DNA from: Bacillota bacterium
Lineage (GTDB): Bacteria; Bacillota_I; Bacilli_A; ML615J-28; CAG-698
Reading direction: 5' to 3'
DNA: 44,013 nt
Assembly: GCA_016280895.1 (NCBI GenBank)
Contig: JAEEHM010000099.1
Location: 1-44,013, forward strand
Part shown: positions 7,770 through 17,250 of the stretch, one piece after another
Layout: each line of letters starts with the position of its first letter
Position numbering within the stretch: the first letter of the stretch is position 1
Translations under genes and position numbers: made by a program
The notes under the pieces: generated by a model
Told to the model about the DNA's origin: nothing
The model's input: the letters and a program-made list of their open reading frames with translations, nothing else
Databases searched by the model: none

Positions 7770-9431
7770 TTATTTTACATTAATTATTGATGGAATAATA
7801 AATGGATGTTTTTTACTAATTTTATAGATAAAATCAGCAAGTATTTTTCTTAAATCTTCATTTGCTTTTGAAAGATCTAAATTTCTCTTATTCAAATAAC
7901 GATACACATTACTTAAACATATTTTTTTAAGTTCATCAATATATTGATCATCATCATACATAAATCCTATTGATACAACCTCAGGTCCACCAAGAACAAT
8001 TCTATATGTTGTATCAACACTTATAGATACAAAAATAATTCCTTCTGCACTCAATTGACCACGATCTTTTAATACAACTGAATTAATATCACCAATTAAG
8101 CTACCATCTCTTAAAATATCACCAGTTTCAATAAATTCAGATGTAGATATTAAATTACCATTTTCAAATTCAGCAACTTGACCATTTTCTAATAAAAGAA
8201 TATTCTCCTTTGGATAACCTGCATCGGTTGCAACATTTCTTTGTTGATACTGATGTCTAAATTCACCAACAATTGGGATAATGTACTTAGGTTTCAACAT
8301 CGCATACAACATTTTTAAATCTTCAGGAGATGCATGTGATGATTTGATTTGCGATTTTTGAATTTGATTAATATTAGCACCAGTGGCAAGAACCATCGAT
8401 AATGTCCTTTGCGCAATTTTTTCAGTTCCAGCAATAATTGGTGATAATAACATAATTTCATCATCTTTGTTGATTTGAATTAATTTATCTTGACCATTAC
8501 ACATTCTTTGAATCATATAGAATGGTTCATGTCTAACACCTGCTACTATTATTACTAAATCCTTATCATCATTTTTAATTTCTTCAGTTAAAAATTTTAA
8601 ATTTACTAATTTATCTTTCGGAATATTTAAATATCCACGTTCAATTGCGATATTCACAATTCTTTGTGTTTTTCTTCCAATAAGTGCAATTCTACGATTG
8701 TATCTTGTTGCAATATCTACTACTCTTTGAATTTTGTCTAAGTCAGTTGAATACAAACTAAAGAGTACTCTTTTATTTTTCATTACTGCTTTAGTAACAA
8801 TATTTTCATATTCCAAATGGTTGTTTGGACGATTAATATTACCTGTGCCAATTGATTCAGATGCTAATGCAAGTACACCATATTTCGCAATATCATTAAT
8901 ACGATCAAAAGAAATATGGTATTTAATATCAATATTGACATCAAATGAAAAATCAGGTGCATACACAATTGCGCCATCTTCGGTAATAATCGCAATATTT
9001 AAAGCTTCAGGAATACTATGGTTTACACTATAGAATTCTACCTTCACATTTCCAAATCTCAATTTTTTATCTTCATTTATACGATATAATCTATATGCAA
9101 CAATTGGCATTTCTGCTTCCTGTAAATTATCTTCTAAAATAGAAATAGTAAAATGACTACCATAAACATTTATATTAAATCTCTTTAAAAGCTCACATAC
9201 AGCACCAATATGGTCTTCATGTCCATGGCTTAAAAAGATACCTTGAATATCATCTTTACGTCCCTCTAAATATTCAAAATCTGGATATACTGCATCGATA
9301 CCAAGTAAATCCACTGTTGGATATTTTAATCCTGCATCTAAAATAAATAATGCTTTATCGACCTCAACTACAGTCATGTTCTTGCCATTTTCGCCAAGGC
9401 CACCTAAATTGAAAAATCTTATTCTACTCAT
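7770..9431 (-). CDS. RNase J-like metallo-beta-lactamase/beta-CASP protein (divergent)
   Basis: The 553-aa product has RNase J architecture: an N-terminal beta-lactamase domain (FFNLGGLGENGKNM, then the metal motif SHGHEDH at 68–74, His138 and Asp160), a beta-CASP domain, His366 in SSHASPEDLK, and a C-terminal domain. RNase J is a 5'-3' exo- and endonuclease in mRNA decay and rRNA maturation. Metal ligands are kept, but two other hallmarks are changed: the usual TGSQGEP is AGVRHEP (297–303) and the usual PVHGEYR is PIVGEFR (386–392). This recalls RNase J2-type subunits with reduced activity. The start has an AGGTG site upstream and its own promoter. Family is sure, catalytic competence is not. 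Confidence 0.88.
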   Translation of the reverse strand: MSRIRFFNLGGLGENGKNMTVVEVDKALFILDAGLKYPTVDLLGIDAVYPDFEYLEGRKDDIQGIFLSHGHEDHIGAVCELLKRFNINVYGSHFTISILEDNLQEAEMPIVAYRLYRINEDKKLRFGNVKVEFYSVNHSIPEALNIAIITEDGAIVYAPDFSFDVNIDIKYHISFDRINDIAKYGVLALASESIGTGNINRPNNHLEYENIVTKAVMKNKRVLFSLYSTDLDKIQRVVDIATRYNRRIALIGRKTQRIVNIAIERGYLNIPKDKLVNLKFLTEEIKNDDKDLVIIVAGVRHEPFYMIQRMCNGQDKLIQINKDDEIMLLSPIIAGTEKIAQRTLSMVLATGANINQIQKSQIKSSHASPEDLKMLYAMLKPKYIIPIVGEFRHQYQQRNVATDAGYPKENILLLENGQVAEFENGNLISTSEFIETGDILRDGSLIGDINSVVLKDRGQLSAEGIIFVSISVDTTYRIVLGGPEVVSIGFMYDDDQYIDELKKICLSNVYRYLNKRNLDLSKANEDLRKILADFIYKISKKHPFIIPSIINVK

Positions 9432-9446
9432 AATTTCACCTAATTT

Positions 9447-9475
9447 ATTATATCATTAAATAATCTTTTTTACAA
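9447..9475 (-). promoter_or_regulatory. promoter of the RNase J-like gene
   Basis: TTGTAA and TATAAT are separated by 17 nt on the minus strand, ending 15 nt before the start codon. AGGTG lies between, giving a very short leader. Confidence 0.7.
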
Positions 9476-9527
9476 TCTTTATTATAATTTATTTAGATAG
9501 GAATTATTCATTTAATTATTTATATAT

Positions 9528-9560
9528 AAAAAAAGAGGATTAAGAAAATCTTAATCCTCT
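9528..9560 (-). terminator. intrinsic terminator of the transport/nuclease operon
   Basis: An 11-bp perfect stem (GAGGATTAAGA and complement) with a 3-nt loop is followed on the minus strand by a T run. It lies about 35 bases after the stop of the large lipoprotein gene, closing the operon that starts at 21508. Confidence 0.9.
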
Positions 9561-9593
9561 CTTTTATTACTTAATTATAAATTCAATTTATAA

Positions 9594-12500
9594 TTATTCA
9601 GCCTTTGCCCAAACAGCTTTTACTTCTAAGTTTTGCTTTAATGAAGCAGGGAATGATGTAAATATTTGACCATTAGCATCTTCCCAAGCAACGAATGTGA
9701 AGCCTTCTTTTTCAGGAGCAGATACTTCTAATCCGTGGCCATAAACATATTTAACTTCGTTTTCTTCAAACCATTCGCCACCATTTAAGTCAAACTTAAC
9801 TGTAAATGTATTAGCTTCAGCATCTGCATCACCTATAGCAGGAACTTCTGTCATATCTGTATATTTAACTTCAGCTAAAGTATTTTGAATCTTATCAGAT
9901 GGATCACCACCATCCCAGTAACAATTATTAGCATCAATTTGGATACTTGAAGCATTCATAATAATTAATGAATTACATTCTGGGTTAGCTTGATGATCTG
10001 TGATAATATTGTTGTTTGCCTTAATAGTTGTATTTGTAGGAAGACTAGCAATACTATTTCTAACAAATCCAACGCAACTATTTATTGTATTATAATTGAT
10101 GTTAAATTCTAATGTTTCTTCTGCTGTACCTTTGTAAGCATTTAGAGTTATAACACCATGATAATAAGTACCTGAATTAGTACCACAATTTTCAAATGTA
10201 TTATTCAAAATATTATATGTACCAGCACCAATTGCTCTTAGCCAAATTACATATTGTTGATAATTTGAGAATACATTGTCAGAAATTGTCACATTACCTT
10301 TAACACCAAAAGCACCACTATTGTCAACTTTAATTGCATCATTGTAATTATTACGTTTAGCATTAAATACATTACCAACTATAGTTAAATTTTCAATATC
10401 CTTAATAAACATAATCATAGGACGATCAGATTCAACGCCTTCTAAAGCATATTCATATCTACTATCCTTCAAAGTAACATTTTTAATTGCCTTATCAGCA
10501 GCAGCTACTAAATGAATAGGGGCAGTGCCATTAGTGTTTCCAGCATTTACAGAACTAGCATTGAAAAATACTTTTTCAATTGTTAAGTTTTCAAATTCAG
10601 CTTCATTAGCAAATACTCTAGCAGCACCAGTTAATTCTATACCTTTTAATGTAACATTGTTTGCACCAATTACTAAGTCACTATTGAAGATAGCTTCTTC
10701 AGCTCTAGGACCAAAATTAGGATTTTGGTTAGCATTAGGACCTAAGATTGTGATACCAGCAGTTGCAATTGTAGCACCAGCATATGTACCAGCAGCAACT
10801 TTAATTGTAGAGTTTTCAGCAGCAACAGCTAATGCAGCTTCTAATGTAGCGAATGCGTTTGTGCCAACAACATATCTAGCTTTTCCGAATGTTACATAAG
10901 CACCAGCTTCTAAGCCTTCAGCTTTTGCAGTAACAACTAAGAATTCAGTAGATTCAGTTACAGGCCATTCAACTTCATTAGCTGCAGGATTTGCTTTAAT
11001 ATAAGCATTTAATACAGCCTTAACATTATTTAAATCAGTGAAATCCATACTTTCAGTTAATACGCCACTGTCAATATGAGCATCCATAGATAATAAACCG
11101 TTAATATTAGCGATGAAGAACATCTTGTTATCTAATGTCCATTCATAACCTTCTTTTGAAGGATCTAATTCAGGTTGTTTAGCCAATTCAACTAATGCAT
11201 TAAATAACCAAGCCCATTTAGCTTTCATTTCAGCATTGTTATAGAAATCAACAAAATAACTTGTTTCAGTAGAACCTGTATCTAATTCAGTAATATCAGC
11301 GATACTAGCATCTGTGTGTTCATTAAAATCAGCAACGAATTCAGCAGCTAATTTGTTTGCTAAATTAGTGAATAAATATTTATCCATGATAGCATTGAAG
11401 TTTGCTTCATCAGAGAAATCCATACTTACAGAACCAAAGTGTGTATCTTTGTGTTCAGTTCTAGTAAGGAATCCGCAAAGGTTAGCAAAGAAGAATGGTT
11501 TATGGTTAGCTAAATCAAAATCAGCAGCACTTGGATCATGAGCTCCAGTACCTTCTAAATCAGATAATGCTTGGAATAACCAACCCCATTTATCAGCCAT
11601 ACCTTCAGCAGTATAGAATGTAACTAATTGACTAGAATCACAATGATCTGTATCAATATCACTAGCACTTGACCACTCAGTTCCAGCTTTTTCATTAACA
11701 TCAGCGATGAATGCTTGACCTAATAGATCTAATTCGCCTTCAACTTTTTCAGCAGAGAATGCAGATTTAACATCTTCAACTGGAGGTTCTTCATTTCCAC
11801 CACCGATAGGTTTTAATTCAGCAGTATAGAAGTAACCAGGGAATTGAGAAACACCAATCTTAGAAGCGTTATCGCCACTAATGTACTTAGTTTCAGATAA
11901 TGCAAATGTATTACCAACTTTACCCTTGTTTTCATAAGAACCGAAGTAAACAACAGCTGTAGCAGCAGCGCCATCTTTTTCATAAGAGATAGTAGCTGTT
12001 AATACGCCTAATGTAGCATCATATACCCATTCACCAGCAGCATCATCTAACTTCATGTTATTATAATTACCATTTCTATAAGCAACTAGATATTTGTCAC
12101 CTAATTTAATAGTATAAGTATTTTCTTTACCTTCAACAGCAGCAACAACGAAATCAGCAGCTTTAGCTAATTTATCAGTAGATGTTAAAGCACCTTTATC
12201 GTTTAATGCGCCATCAGCAAATAACATACCATAGCCTTCAACAGCGCTTTGATCCATACCAATCTTGTATGTTCCAGCAGCCATAGTAGCAAGTTTAGTT
12301 GCAACTAATTCAGCTTCTTGTAATGTATATAAGTAACCAGGGAATTGAGAAACACCAATCTTAGAAGCGTTATCGCCACTAATGTACTTAGTTTCAGATA
12401 ATGCAAATGTATTGCCAACTTTACCCTTGTTTTCATAAGAACCGAAGTAAACAACAGCTGTAGCAGCAGCGCCATCTTTTTCATAAGAGATAGTAGCTGT

Positions 12501-14180
12501 TAATACGCCTAATGTAGCATCGTATACCCATTCGCCAGCAGCAGCATCTAACTTCATGTTATTATAATTACCATTTCTATAAGCAACTAGATATTTGTCA
12601 CCTAATTTAATAGTATAAGTATTTTCTTTACCTTCAACGGCAGCAAGTACGAAATCAGCAGCTTTAGCAGGTTTATCAGTAGCAGTTAAAGCACCTTTAT
12701 CGTTTAATGCGCCATCAGCATATAATACACCATAACCAGCAACAGCGCTTTGATCCATAGCAATCTTGTATGTTCCAGGAGCAACTGTTTCAACTTTCTT
12801 GCCGATATATTGAGTGCTTGATGCAGCATCAACAGCAACTTCAAATGTAACTGTATCAGTAGCTTCACCAGCTTTTAATGTAGCAGTTAAAGTAACTTTG
12901 CAAGCTTCAGCAGGTAAAGTGAATGTAACTTTAGAGCCATCTTCAGCAACAACAGCACATGCATTGTCAGAAGCCCAAGAAATAGAAACTTGTTCGCTAT
13001 AAGCTAAACCAGCAGTTTGTAATTCAACAACTTTGTCTTCATCAACAGCAGTTACAGGAGCAAGTAAAGCACCCTTTTCATAAGCAACAGCTTCAGCATC
13101 AGAAAGAGCAGGAAGTTGTAAATTAGAGAATGCATCAGCAGTAACTGGAGTTAAGTAGAATGCACCATCATAAACACATACAACGCCAGTAGCATCAGCA
13201 GTGTAACCAGCTTTGTGGCTAGCTTTGAATGTAGCTTGATCATCTTTAGTTAATGGACATACAGATGAAGAAATTCTAATATAAGATTCTAATGAACCTA
13301 ATTTGAATTTATAATAACCACTTGCTAAATCATCTTCTGTTTCAACTGATAATGTAACACCCTTAATTGTAACAAGTAAGCCTTGTTTTCCAACTAATGC
13401 TTCATCTTTTAATGATTGAGCAGCAGTGAATGTAGCTGTGTAATCAGCAACTGGAACAGTAGCGATTTCCTTATTTAAGATTTCGTATGAGCATTTAGCT
13501 ACTTCTAATGTACCAGAATAGATATCCTTAGTACCAGTAACTCTTACTTCCATACCTTCTTTAACTTGGTTTTCACCTTCAGCAGATGGGTCTTCACTTA
13601 GACCATATGCATAATATGCACCATCAGCATCTTGTAAATATAAGCAGTTAGAAGAATTTCCTTTAGCCTTACCGATAACAGCTGTAACAACACCCTTAAC
13701 AGTAACTACAGCGCCTTTTTCAGCAGCGATGTATTCAGCATATGATAATTCTTTAAATGCTGGTACAGTGAAAGAATATTCTTTAGTAACTTCTTTGCCA
13801 TCTAAAGTAATAGTAGCTTTCAATGTATAAGCAATTTCAGTGCTTGATTTTTCATTTACGTCGATAGTATATTGAGTACCATCAGCATTTAATGTAACTA
13901 CAACGTCACTAGCTTGACCTTTAGTTACAGTTACAGTCCATGCAACATCTAGGCCTGTTGATTTAGCAACAACTGCCCAGTCTGCAGTAGTAACACCAGC
14001 TTTATCACGATATAAAGCATCGATGTAGTCGATAGCTGTTTTTAATTCAGCTGGGATTTCTGGTTTTGTTCCTCCGCCTTCTTGATCATCTGGTTTATTT
14101 GTGTCTTTATCGCAAGCGAATGCAAATAAACCAAGAACTGCGACTAGAAGAAACATAAAGAATTTTGTGAACTTTTTCAT
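9594..14180 (-). CDS. giant modular surface lipoprotein (OB-fold, Ig-like, duplicated modules, beta-helix, InlB-type repeat)
   Basis: The 1528-aa protein begins with a lipoprotein signal ending LFAFAC (Cys23), so it is anchored outside the membrane. An N-terminal Ig-like segment is followed by an OB-fold-like domain (about 150–230: VVTVKGVVTAV...GMEVRVTGTK). A bacterial Ig-like domain lies near 365–450. Then come two nearly identical 150-aa modules (about 466–785) starting GTYKIAMDQSAV, and two diverged 120-aa modules (about 817–1062) with M..KW.WLF.AL and MDF motifs. A parallel beta-helix-like region with repeated N-V-T/N-x-F turns spans about 1105–1440. The C-terminal repeat FDLNGGEWFEENEVKY...FVAWEDANGQ resembles the Listeria/Bacteroides (InlB B-type) repeat. 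Last gene of the operon. Binding or polysaccharide/nucleic-acid handling is likely; no catalytic motif is recognised. Confidence 0.85.
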   Translation of the reverse strand: MKKFTKFFMFLLVAVLGLFAFACDKDTNKPDDQEGGGTKPEIPAELKTAIDYIDALYRDKAGVTTADWAVVAKSTGLDVAWTVTVTKGQASDVVVTLNADGTQYTIDVNEKSSTEIAYTLKATITLDGKEVTKEYSFTVPAFKELSYAEYIAAEKGAVVTVKGVVTAVIGKAKGNSSNCLYLQDADGAYYAYGLSEDPSAEGENQVKEGMEVRVTGTKDIYSGTLEVAKCSYEILNKEIATVPVADYTATFTAAQSLKDEALVGKQGLLVTIKGVTLSVETEDDLASGYYKFKLGSLESYIRISSSVCPLTKDDQATFKASHKAGYTADATGVVCVYDGAFYLTPVTADAFSNLQLPALSDAEAVAYEKGALLAPVTAVDEDKVVELQTAGLAYSEQVSISWASDNACAVVAEDGSKVTFTLPAEACKVTLTATLKAGEATDTVTFEVAVDAASSTQYIGKKVETVAPGTYKIAMDQSAVAGYGVLYADGALNDKGALTATDKPAKAADFVLAAVEGKENTYTIKLGDKYLVAYRNGNYNNMKLDAAAGEWVYDATLGVLTATISYEKDGAAATAVVYFGSYENKGKVGNTFALSETKYISGDNASKIGVSQFPGYLYTLQEAELVATKLATMAAGTYKIGMDQSAVEGYGMLFADGALNDKGALTSTDKLAKAADFVVAAVEGKENTYTIKLGDKYLVAYRNGNYNNMKLDDAAGEWVYDATLGVLTATISYEKDGAAATAVVYFGSYENKGKVGNTFALSETKYISGDNASKIGVSQFPGYFYTAELKPIGGGNEEPPVEDVKSAFSAEKVEGELDLLGQAFIADVNEKAGTEWSSASDIDTDHCDSSQLVTFYTAEGMADKWGWLFQALSDLEGTGAHDPSAADFDLANHKPFFFANLCGFLTRTEHKDTHFGSVSMDFSDEANFNAIMDKYLFTNLANKLAAEFVADFNEHTDASIADITELDTGSTETSYFVDFYNNAEMKAKWAWLFNALVELAKQPELDPSKEGYEWTLDNKMFFIANINGLLSMDAHIDSGVLTESMDFTDLNNVKAVLNAYIKANPAANEVEWPVTESTEFLVVTAKAEGLEAGAYVTFGKARYVVGTNAFATLEAALAVAAENSTIKVAAGTYAGATIATAGITILGPNANQNPNFGPRAEEAIFNSDLVIGANNVTLKGIELTGAARVFANEAEFENLTIEKVFFNASSVNAGNTNGTAPIHLVAAADKAIKNVTLKDSRYEYALEGVESDRPMIMFIKDIENLTIVGNVFNAKRNNYNDAIKVDNSGAFGVKGNVTISDNVFSNYQQYVIWLRAIGAGTYNILNNTFENCGTNSGTYYHGVITLNAYKGTAEETLEFNINYNTINSCVGFVRNSIASLPTNTTIKANNNIITDHQANPECNSLIIMNASSIQIDANNCYWDGGDPSDKIQNTLAEVKYTDMTEVPAIGDADAEANTFTVKFDLNGGEWFEENEVKYVYGHGLEVSAPEKEGFTFVAWEDANGQIFTSFPASLKQNLEVKAVWAKAE
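11824..12783 (-). repeat. two near-identical ~460-bp tandem copies within the giant lipoprotein gene
   Basis: The segment starting at about 11824 recurs at about 12325, a period of 501 bp (167 codons). The copies differ at only scattered positions, for example GCATCATCTAA versus GCAGCATCTAA. They encode the GTYKI...FALSETKYISGDNASKIG module. The DNA-level identity suggests recent duplication or gene conversion and a site prone to copy-number change. Confidence 0.93.
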
Positions 14181-14207
14181 TTTTTTCTCCTTTTTTAGTT
14201 CTCTTTT

Positions 14208-15686
14208 TTATTCATTAACAGTAATTTGTTTTGCAGAAAATACTTTGATTTGATAAGAACCACTGAAATAATCTACAATACCCTTTACTGTAATGGTCTT
14301 GTTTAAGTACTCGTCTTCAGTAACTAATTGTGTCTTAGCTGAATCCTTGTACAACACTACAGTACGTACAGTAATATTTTGACCATTACATGTACATTTT
14401 AATGTTATTGCACCCTTTGATGAACTAGTTTCATCAGTTGTAGTGTATGCAGCAACAACATATAAATCATTCATTTGAATTGAAGAATTCATTACAAGTT
14501 CGCCATACTTATAAGTTTTACTAACTTGTGTTTCATTTCCTTCTTCATCTTCAATAACGAAATCAACTGTCTTCTCACTTAAGAATGTTTCAGGACTTGT
14601 AACAGTATAAGCTGCTTTTAATCCTTCTTCTATAAGTTGAGTATTTTCTGGGCTATCTGGATGCATTAAATCATATTCCAAGCCAGAAACCTGATAAGTA
14701 CCACCGTTCTCATAATATTGAACAGTACCAACAACTCTAACACGGTTACCAACACTTAAAGCGTTTAAGATTGGACCGGCAGCGCCGAAACCATAATATA
14801 CTTGCATACCGAAGTAAATGCCTAATTCTTCATCATAATCTTCAACATAAACTGTTTGACTATAATCTTTTGTTACAACACCTTCGAATGCAACCTTAAC
14901 TCCATTATATTCACTAATATTTAATCTAATTTCTTTTAATGTAGCTTCTACTGCTGTACCATAATACATATCTGGATCTTCTTTACCAGAATATACATTT
15001 AACTGTAATTTTTTAGCTTGTTCGATAGCAGCAACAGCAACTTCACCATAACGGTTTTGTGCTGAGTTAGAAGCAATAGCAAGACCTTCTTGTAAAATTT
15101 CGATATTTAGATTTCTATAATCTTTGTCTTCAGCTGTTTTATACCAAACCCAAAGAAGATAACGGCTGCCAGTAGAATCATGTTCCCAATCACTACCATC
15201 ACATTCAATATAAATTGATGTAGCAGCACTTAATTTTGCTTTTGTGAATCTTGATGCTGTCTTACCATAAGGTTCAATCTTACCAGTAGATTCTGGAGTA
15301 TTAACAGCAAGATATCTAGCTTTCACAAAATCTTGACCTAAAGTGTTATTAGCTGGAAGATTGAAATGTGTTGTATCACCATCAATAAATGATTTAACTG
15401 TAACTTCATATTTTAAAGTACTAGAATTTAAATCTAATTTGACAGCTGATGCATAATCAATTTTTCCATCTTCACCAGGATCTGGGATATCAATGTTTGG
15501 TGGATCTTCTGTTCCAGTATTTCCACCAGGATTATCCCCACTTTGGCCAGTATTGTTATTATTATTGTTTCCTTCTTGATTTTGGTTTTCTTTCTTTTCT
15601 TCAGTTTCTTGTTTACAAGCAACTAATGAAAAGCAAGCACTTAGCATGAATAAGATTATAGAGAATAATCTTATAAATTTTTTCAT
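14208..15686 (-). CDS. surface nuclease lipoprotein (staphylococcal nuclease-like + OB-fold domains)
   Basis: The 492-aa product has a lipoprotein signal (LVAC, Cys24), an Asn/Gly-rich linker (about 30–70), an SNase-like domain (about 88–235) and two OB-fold-like regions towards the C-terminus. SNase landmarks are FIDGDT (101–104), ARYLAVNTPES with Arg123 and Glu131, and GSRYLLWV with Arg174, matching the catalytic Arg, Glu, Arg and one calcium Asp. The second calcium-binding Asp of the usual IDTPE is Asn128. The enzyme would cut DNA or RNA at the cell surface. It lies 15 bp downstream of the ABC importer's binding-protein gene, suggesting it feeds that importer. Catalytic activity is probable, not certain. 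Confidence 0.88.
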   Translation of the reverse strand: MKKFIRLFSIILFMLSACFSLVACKQETEEKKENQNQEGNNNNNNTGQSGDNPGGNTGTEDPPNIDIPDPGEDGKIDYASAVKLDLNSSTLKYEVTVKSFIDGDTTHFNLPANNTLGQDFVKARYLAVNTPESTGKIEPYGKTASRFTKAKLSAATSIYIECDGSDWEHDSTGSRYLLWVWYKTAEDKDYRNLNIEILQEGLAIASNSAQNRYGEVAVAAIEQAKKLQLNVYSGKEDPDMYYGTAVEATLKEIRLNISEYNGVKVAFEGVVTKDYSQTVYVEDYDEELGIYFGMQVYYGFGAAGPILNALSVGNRVRVVGTVQYYENGGTYQVSGLEYDLMHPDSPENTQLIEEGLKAAYTVTSPETFLSEKTVDFVIEDEEGNETQVSKTYKYGELVMNSSIQMNDLYVVAAYTTTDETSSSKGAITLKCTCNGQNITVRTVVLYKDSAKTQLVTEDEYLNKTITVKGIVDYFSGSYQIKVFSAKQITVNE

Positions 15687-15701
15687 AGTTTTACCTATTT
15701 A

Positions 15702-17231
15702 TTAATATTCACATTCATCAATTGCATCTTCGAATGCTTCAGCGATGAAGCCATAAACATTGCTAGTTTGACCAGATAATACCTTAGTAACTAATGAACC
15801 AACTTGGTCACGAGCTTTAGATGAACCATTGAAAGCAGGAGATGTATAATAAGCAGATTCTTGAGTTAAGCAAACCTTAGCTGATAAAGCAGCAATATTA
15901 TCTCCACCATTAGCTTTTTCAGTGAATGCCTTATAAACTGGGTTTTCAGCAACAGACTTTAATACTGGAACATATCCAGAAGCCATTGAGAATTCAGCTT
16001 GGAATTCAACTGAAGTAACTAAATATCTTACAAATAGCCATGAAGCAACGATTTGTTGATCAGTAATACTTGAACCACCAGCATTGTTGAAGATACAAAC
16101 GCTTGGACCTTGAGAAATAACTCTTGGTCTGTTAGGATTCATTTGTGGAATAGATGCGATGCCAACATTAAATGGATATACGCTCTTTTCATTTCCATCT
16201 TCATCTTCAATTGTAACCTTAGCAGGTCTTTGGTGAGTAGCACCAGCAGATGAACCGATTGACATATATGATCTTGTACCTGTTTCAGCTACAAATAGAC
16301 CAGATGTATAAGCACCATAAATAGTTTGAGTTGTAATCCAACCATTTTGATACCATGTTCTAAATTCATTTAATAAAGCCTTATTAGTATCATTATTGAA
16401 TAGATAATGAGGATCTTTAGCTGATGTATAACCAGAACCGCATTGTTCACACATTGTGATGAACCAGTTAGCTTCTGAGTCATATCCTAGAGGAATAGAT
16501 GTAGGATCGATTTCTTTAATCTTCTTACATACATATTCTAAAGATGTAGTATCATTTTCACCTTCACTGAACCAGTGAGTAGGAACTGATAAATTGTTTT
16601 CAGTAAAGAATGTTTCATTGTAATATAAAACTTCTGTTGATTTAGAGAATGGCATTGTATACATTAATCCATCTCCAAATTGTCTACCTTCATTGTAGTA
16701 ACCTTCAATGAAGTCAGCCTTTTGTTCAGCTGTTAAACCAATGTTAGGATCATCAATTAAGTTATCTAGAGTTACAACAGCACCAGGTAAGTTATAAAGT
16801 GCTACATGGTCTGGATAACAATAAGCGATGTTAGGTTGATTACCAACTGTTAATTCAGTTGAAATTTGGTTTCTAACGTCATCATATCCACCAACTTGTT
16901 CATGATTAACAATGATGTTAGGATATGTCTTATTGAATTCTGTAATATATTTTTCTAATACAGTACTTAAGTTTTGTCCCATTGTATGGTAGAACTTAAT
17001 TTCAACTTTGCTGCCATCATATCCGCCAGCAGGAACTGTGAAATTAGGTTGCTTTGTCTTTTCATAATTTTGACTAGAACCAGTGTCGTTTGATAATGCT
17101 TTTGCATTAGCAACGATTTCTTCAATGCTCATGAATTCACCTGTTTTGCCTCCGTCGTTGGTACATCCAACAAGAGCGAATGCTAAAGCAAGAATTAACA
17201 TGAAAATAAAAGTAATTTTAAATTTTTTCAT
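15702..17231 (-). CDS. ABC importer substrate-binding lipoprotein (family 1, UgpB/MalE-like)
   Basis: The 509-aa protein has a lipoprotein signal ending ALVGC (Cys23). The body follows the family 1 extracellular solute-binding pattern: VEIKFYHTMGQNLSTVLEKYITEFNKTYPNI near residues 75–110, GNQPNIAYCYPDH, YTMPFSKSTEVLYYNETFF and a C-terminal QAEFSMASGYVPVLKS. This family binds sugars, oligosaccharides or glycerol phosphodiesters; the actual ligand is unknown. The gene follows both permease genes and precedes the nuclease, so nucleotide- or sugar-phosphate-containing products are a reasonable guess. Confidence 0.92.
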   Translation of the reverse strand: MKKFKITFIFMLILALAFALVGCTNDGGKTGEFMSIEEIVANAKALSNDTGSSQNYEKTKQPNFTVPAGGYDGSKVEIKFYHTMGQNLSTVLEKYITEFNKTYPNIIVNHEQVGGYDDVRNQISTELTVGNQPNIAYCYPDHVALYNLPGAVVTLDNLIDDPNIGLTAEQKADFIEGYYNEGRQFGDGLMYTMPFSKSTEVLYYNETFFTENNLSVPTHWFSEGENDTTSLEYVCKKIKEIDPTSIPLGYDSEANWFITMCEQCGSGYTSAKDPHYLFNNDTNKALLNEFRTWYQNGWITTQTIYGAYTSGLFVAETGTRSYMSIGSSAGATHQRPAKVTIEDEDGNEKSVYPFNVGIASIPQMNPNRPRVISQGPSVCIFNNAGGSSITDQQIVASWLFVRYLVTSVEFQAEFSMASGYVPVLKSVAENPVYKAFTEKANGGDNIAALSAKVCLTQESAYYTSPAFNGSSKARDQVGSLVTKVLSGQTSNVYGFIAEAFEDAIDECEY

Positions 17232-17250
17232 ATATCCTCCCTTTAAAATT

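Noticed and set aside
11824-12783. CRISPR or mobile-element origin for the repeats
   Set aside because: The repeat is coding, in frame, only two copies with a 501-bp period, and no Cas, transposase or terminal repeats are visible.
10525-13002. Plus-strand open frames inside the giant lipoprotein gene
   Set aside because: They are mirror frames of Ala/Thr-rich repeated codons and lack start signals and recognisable domains.
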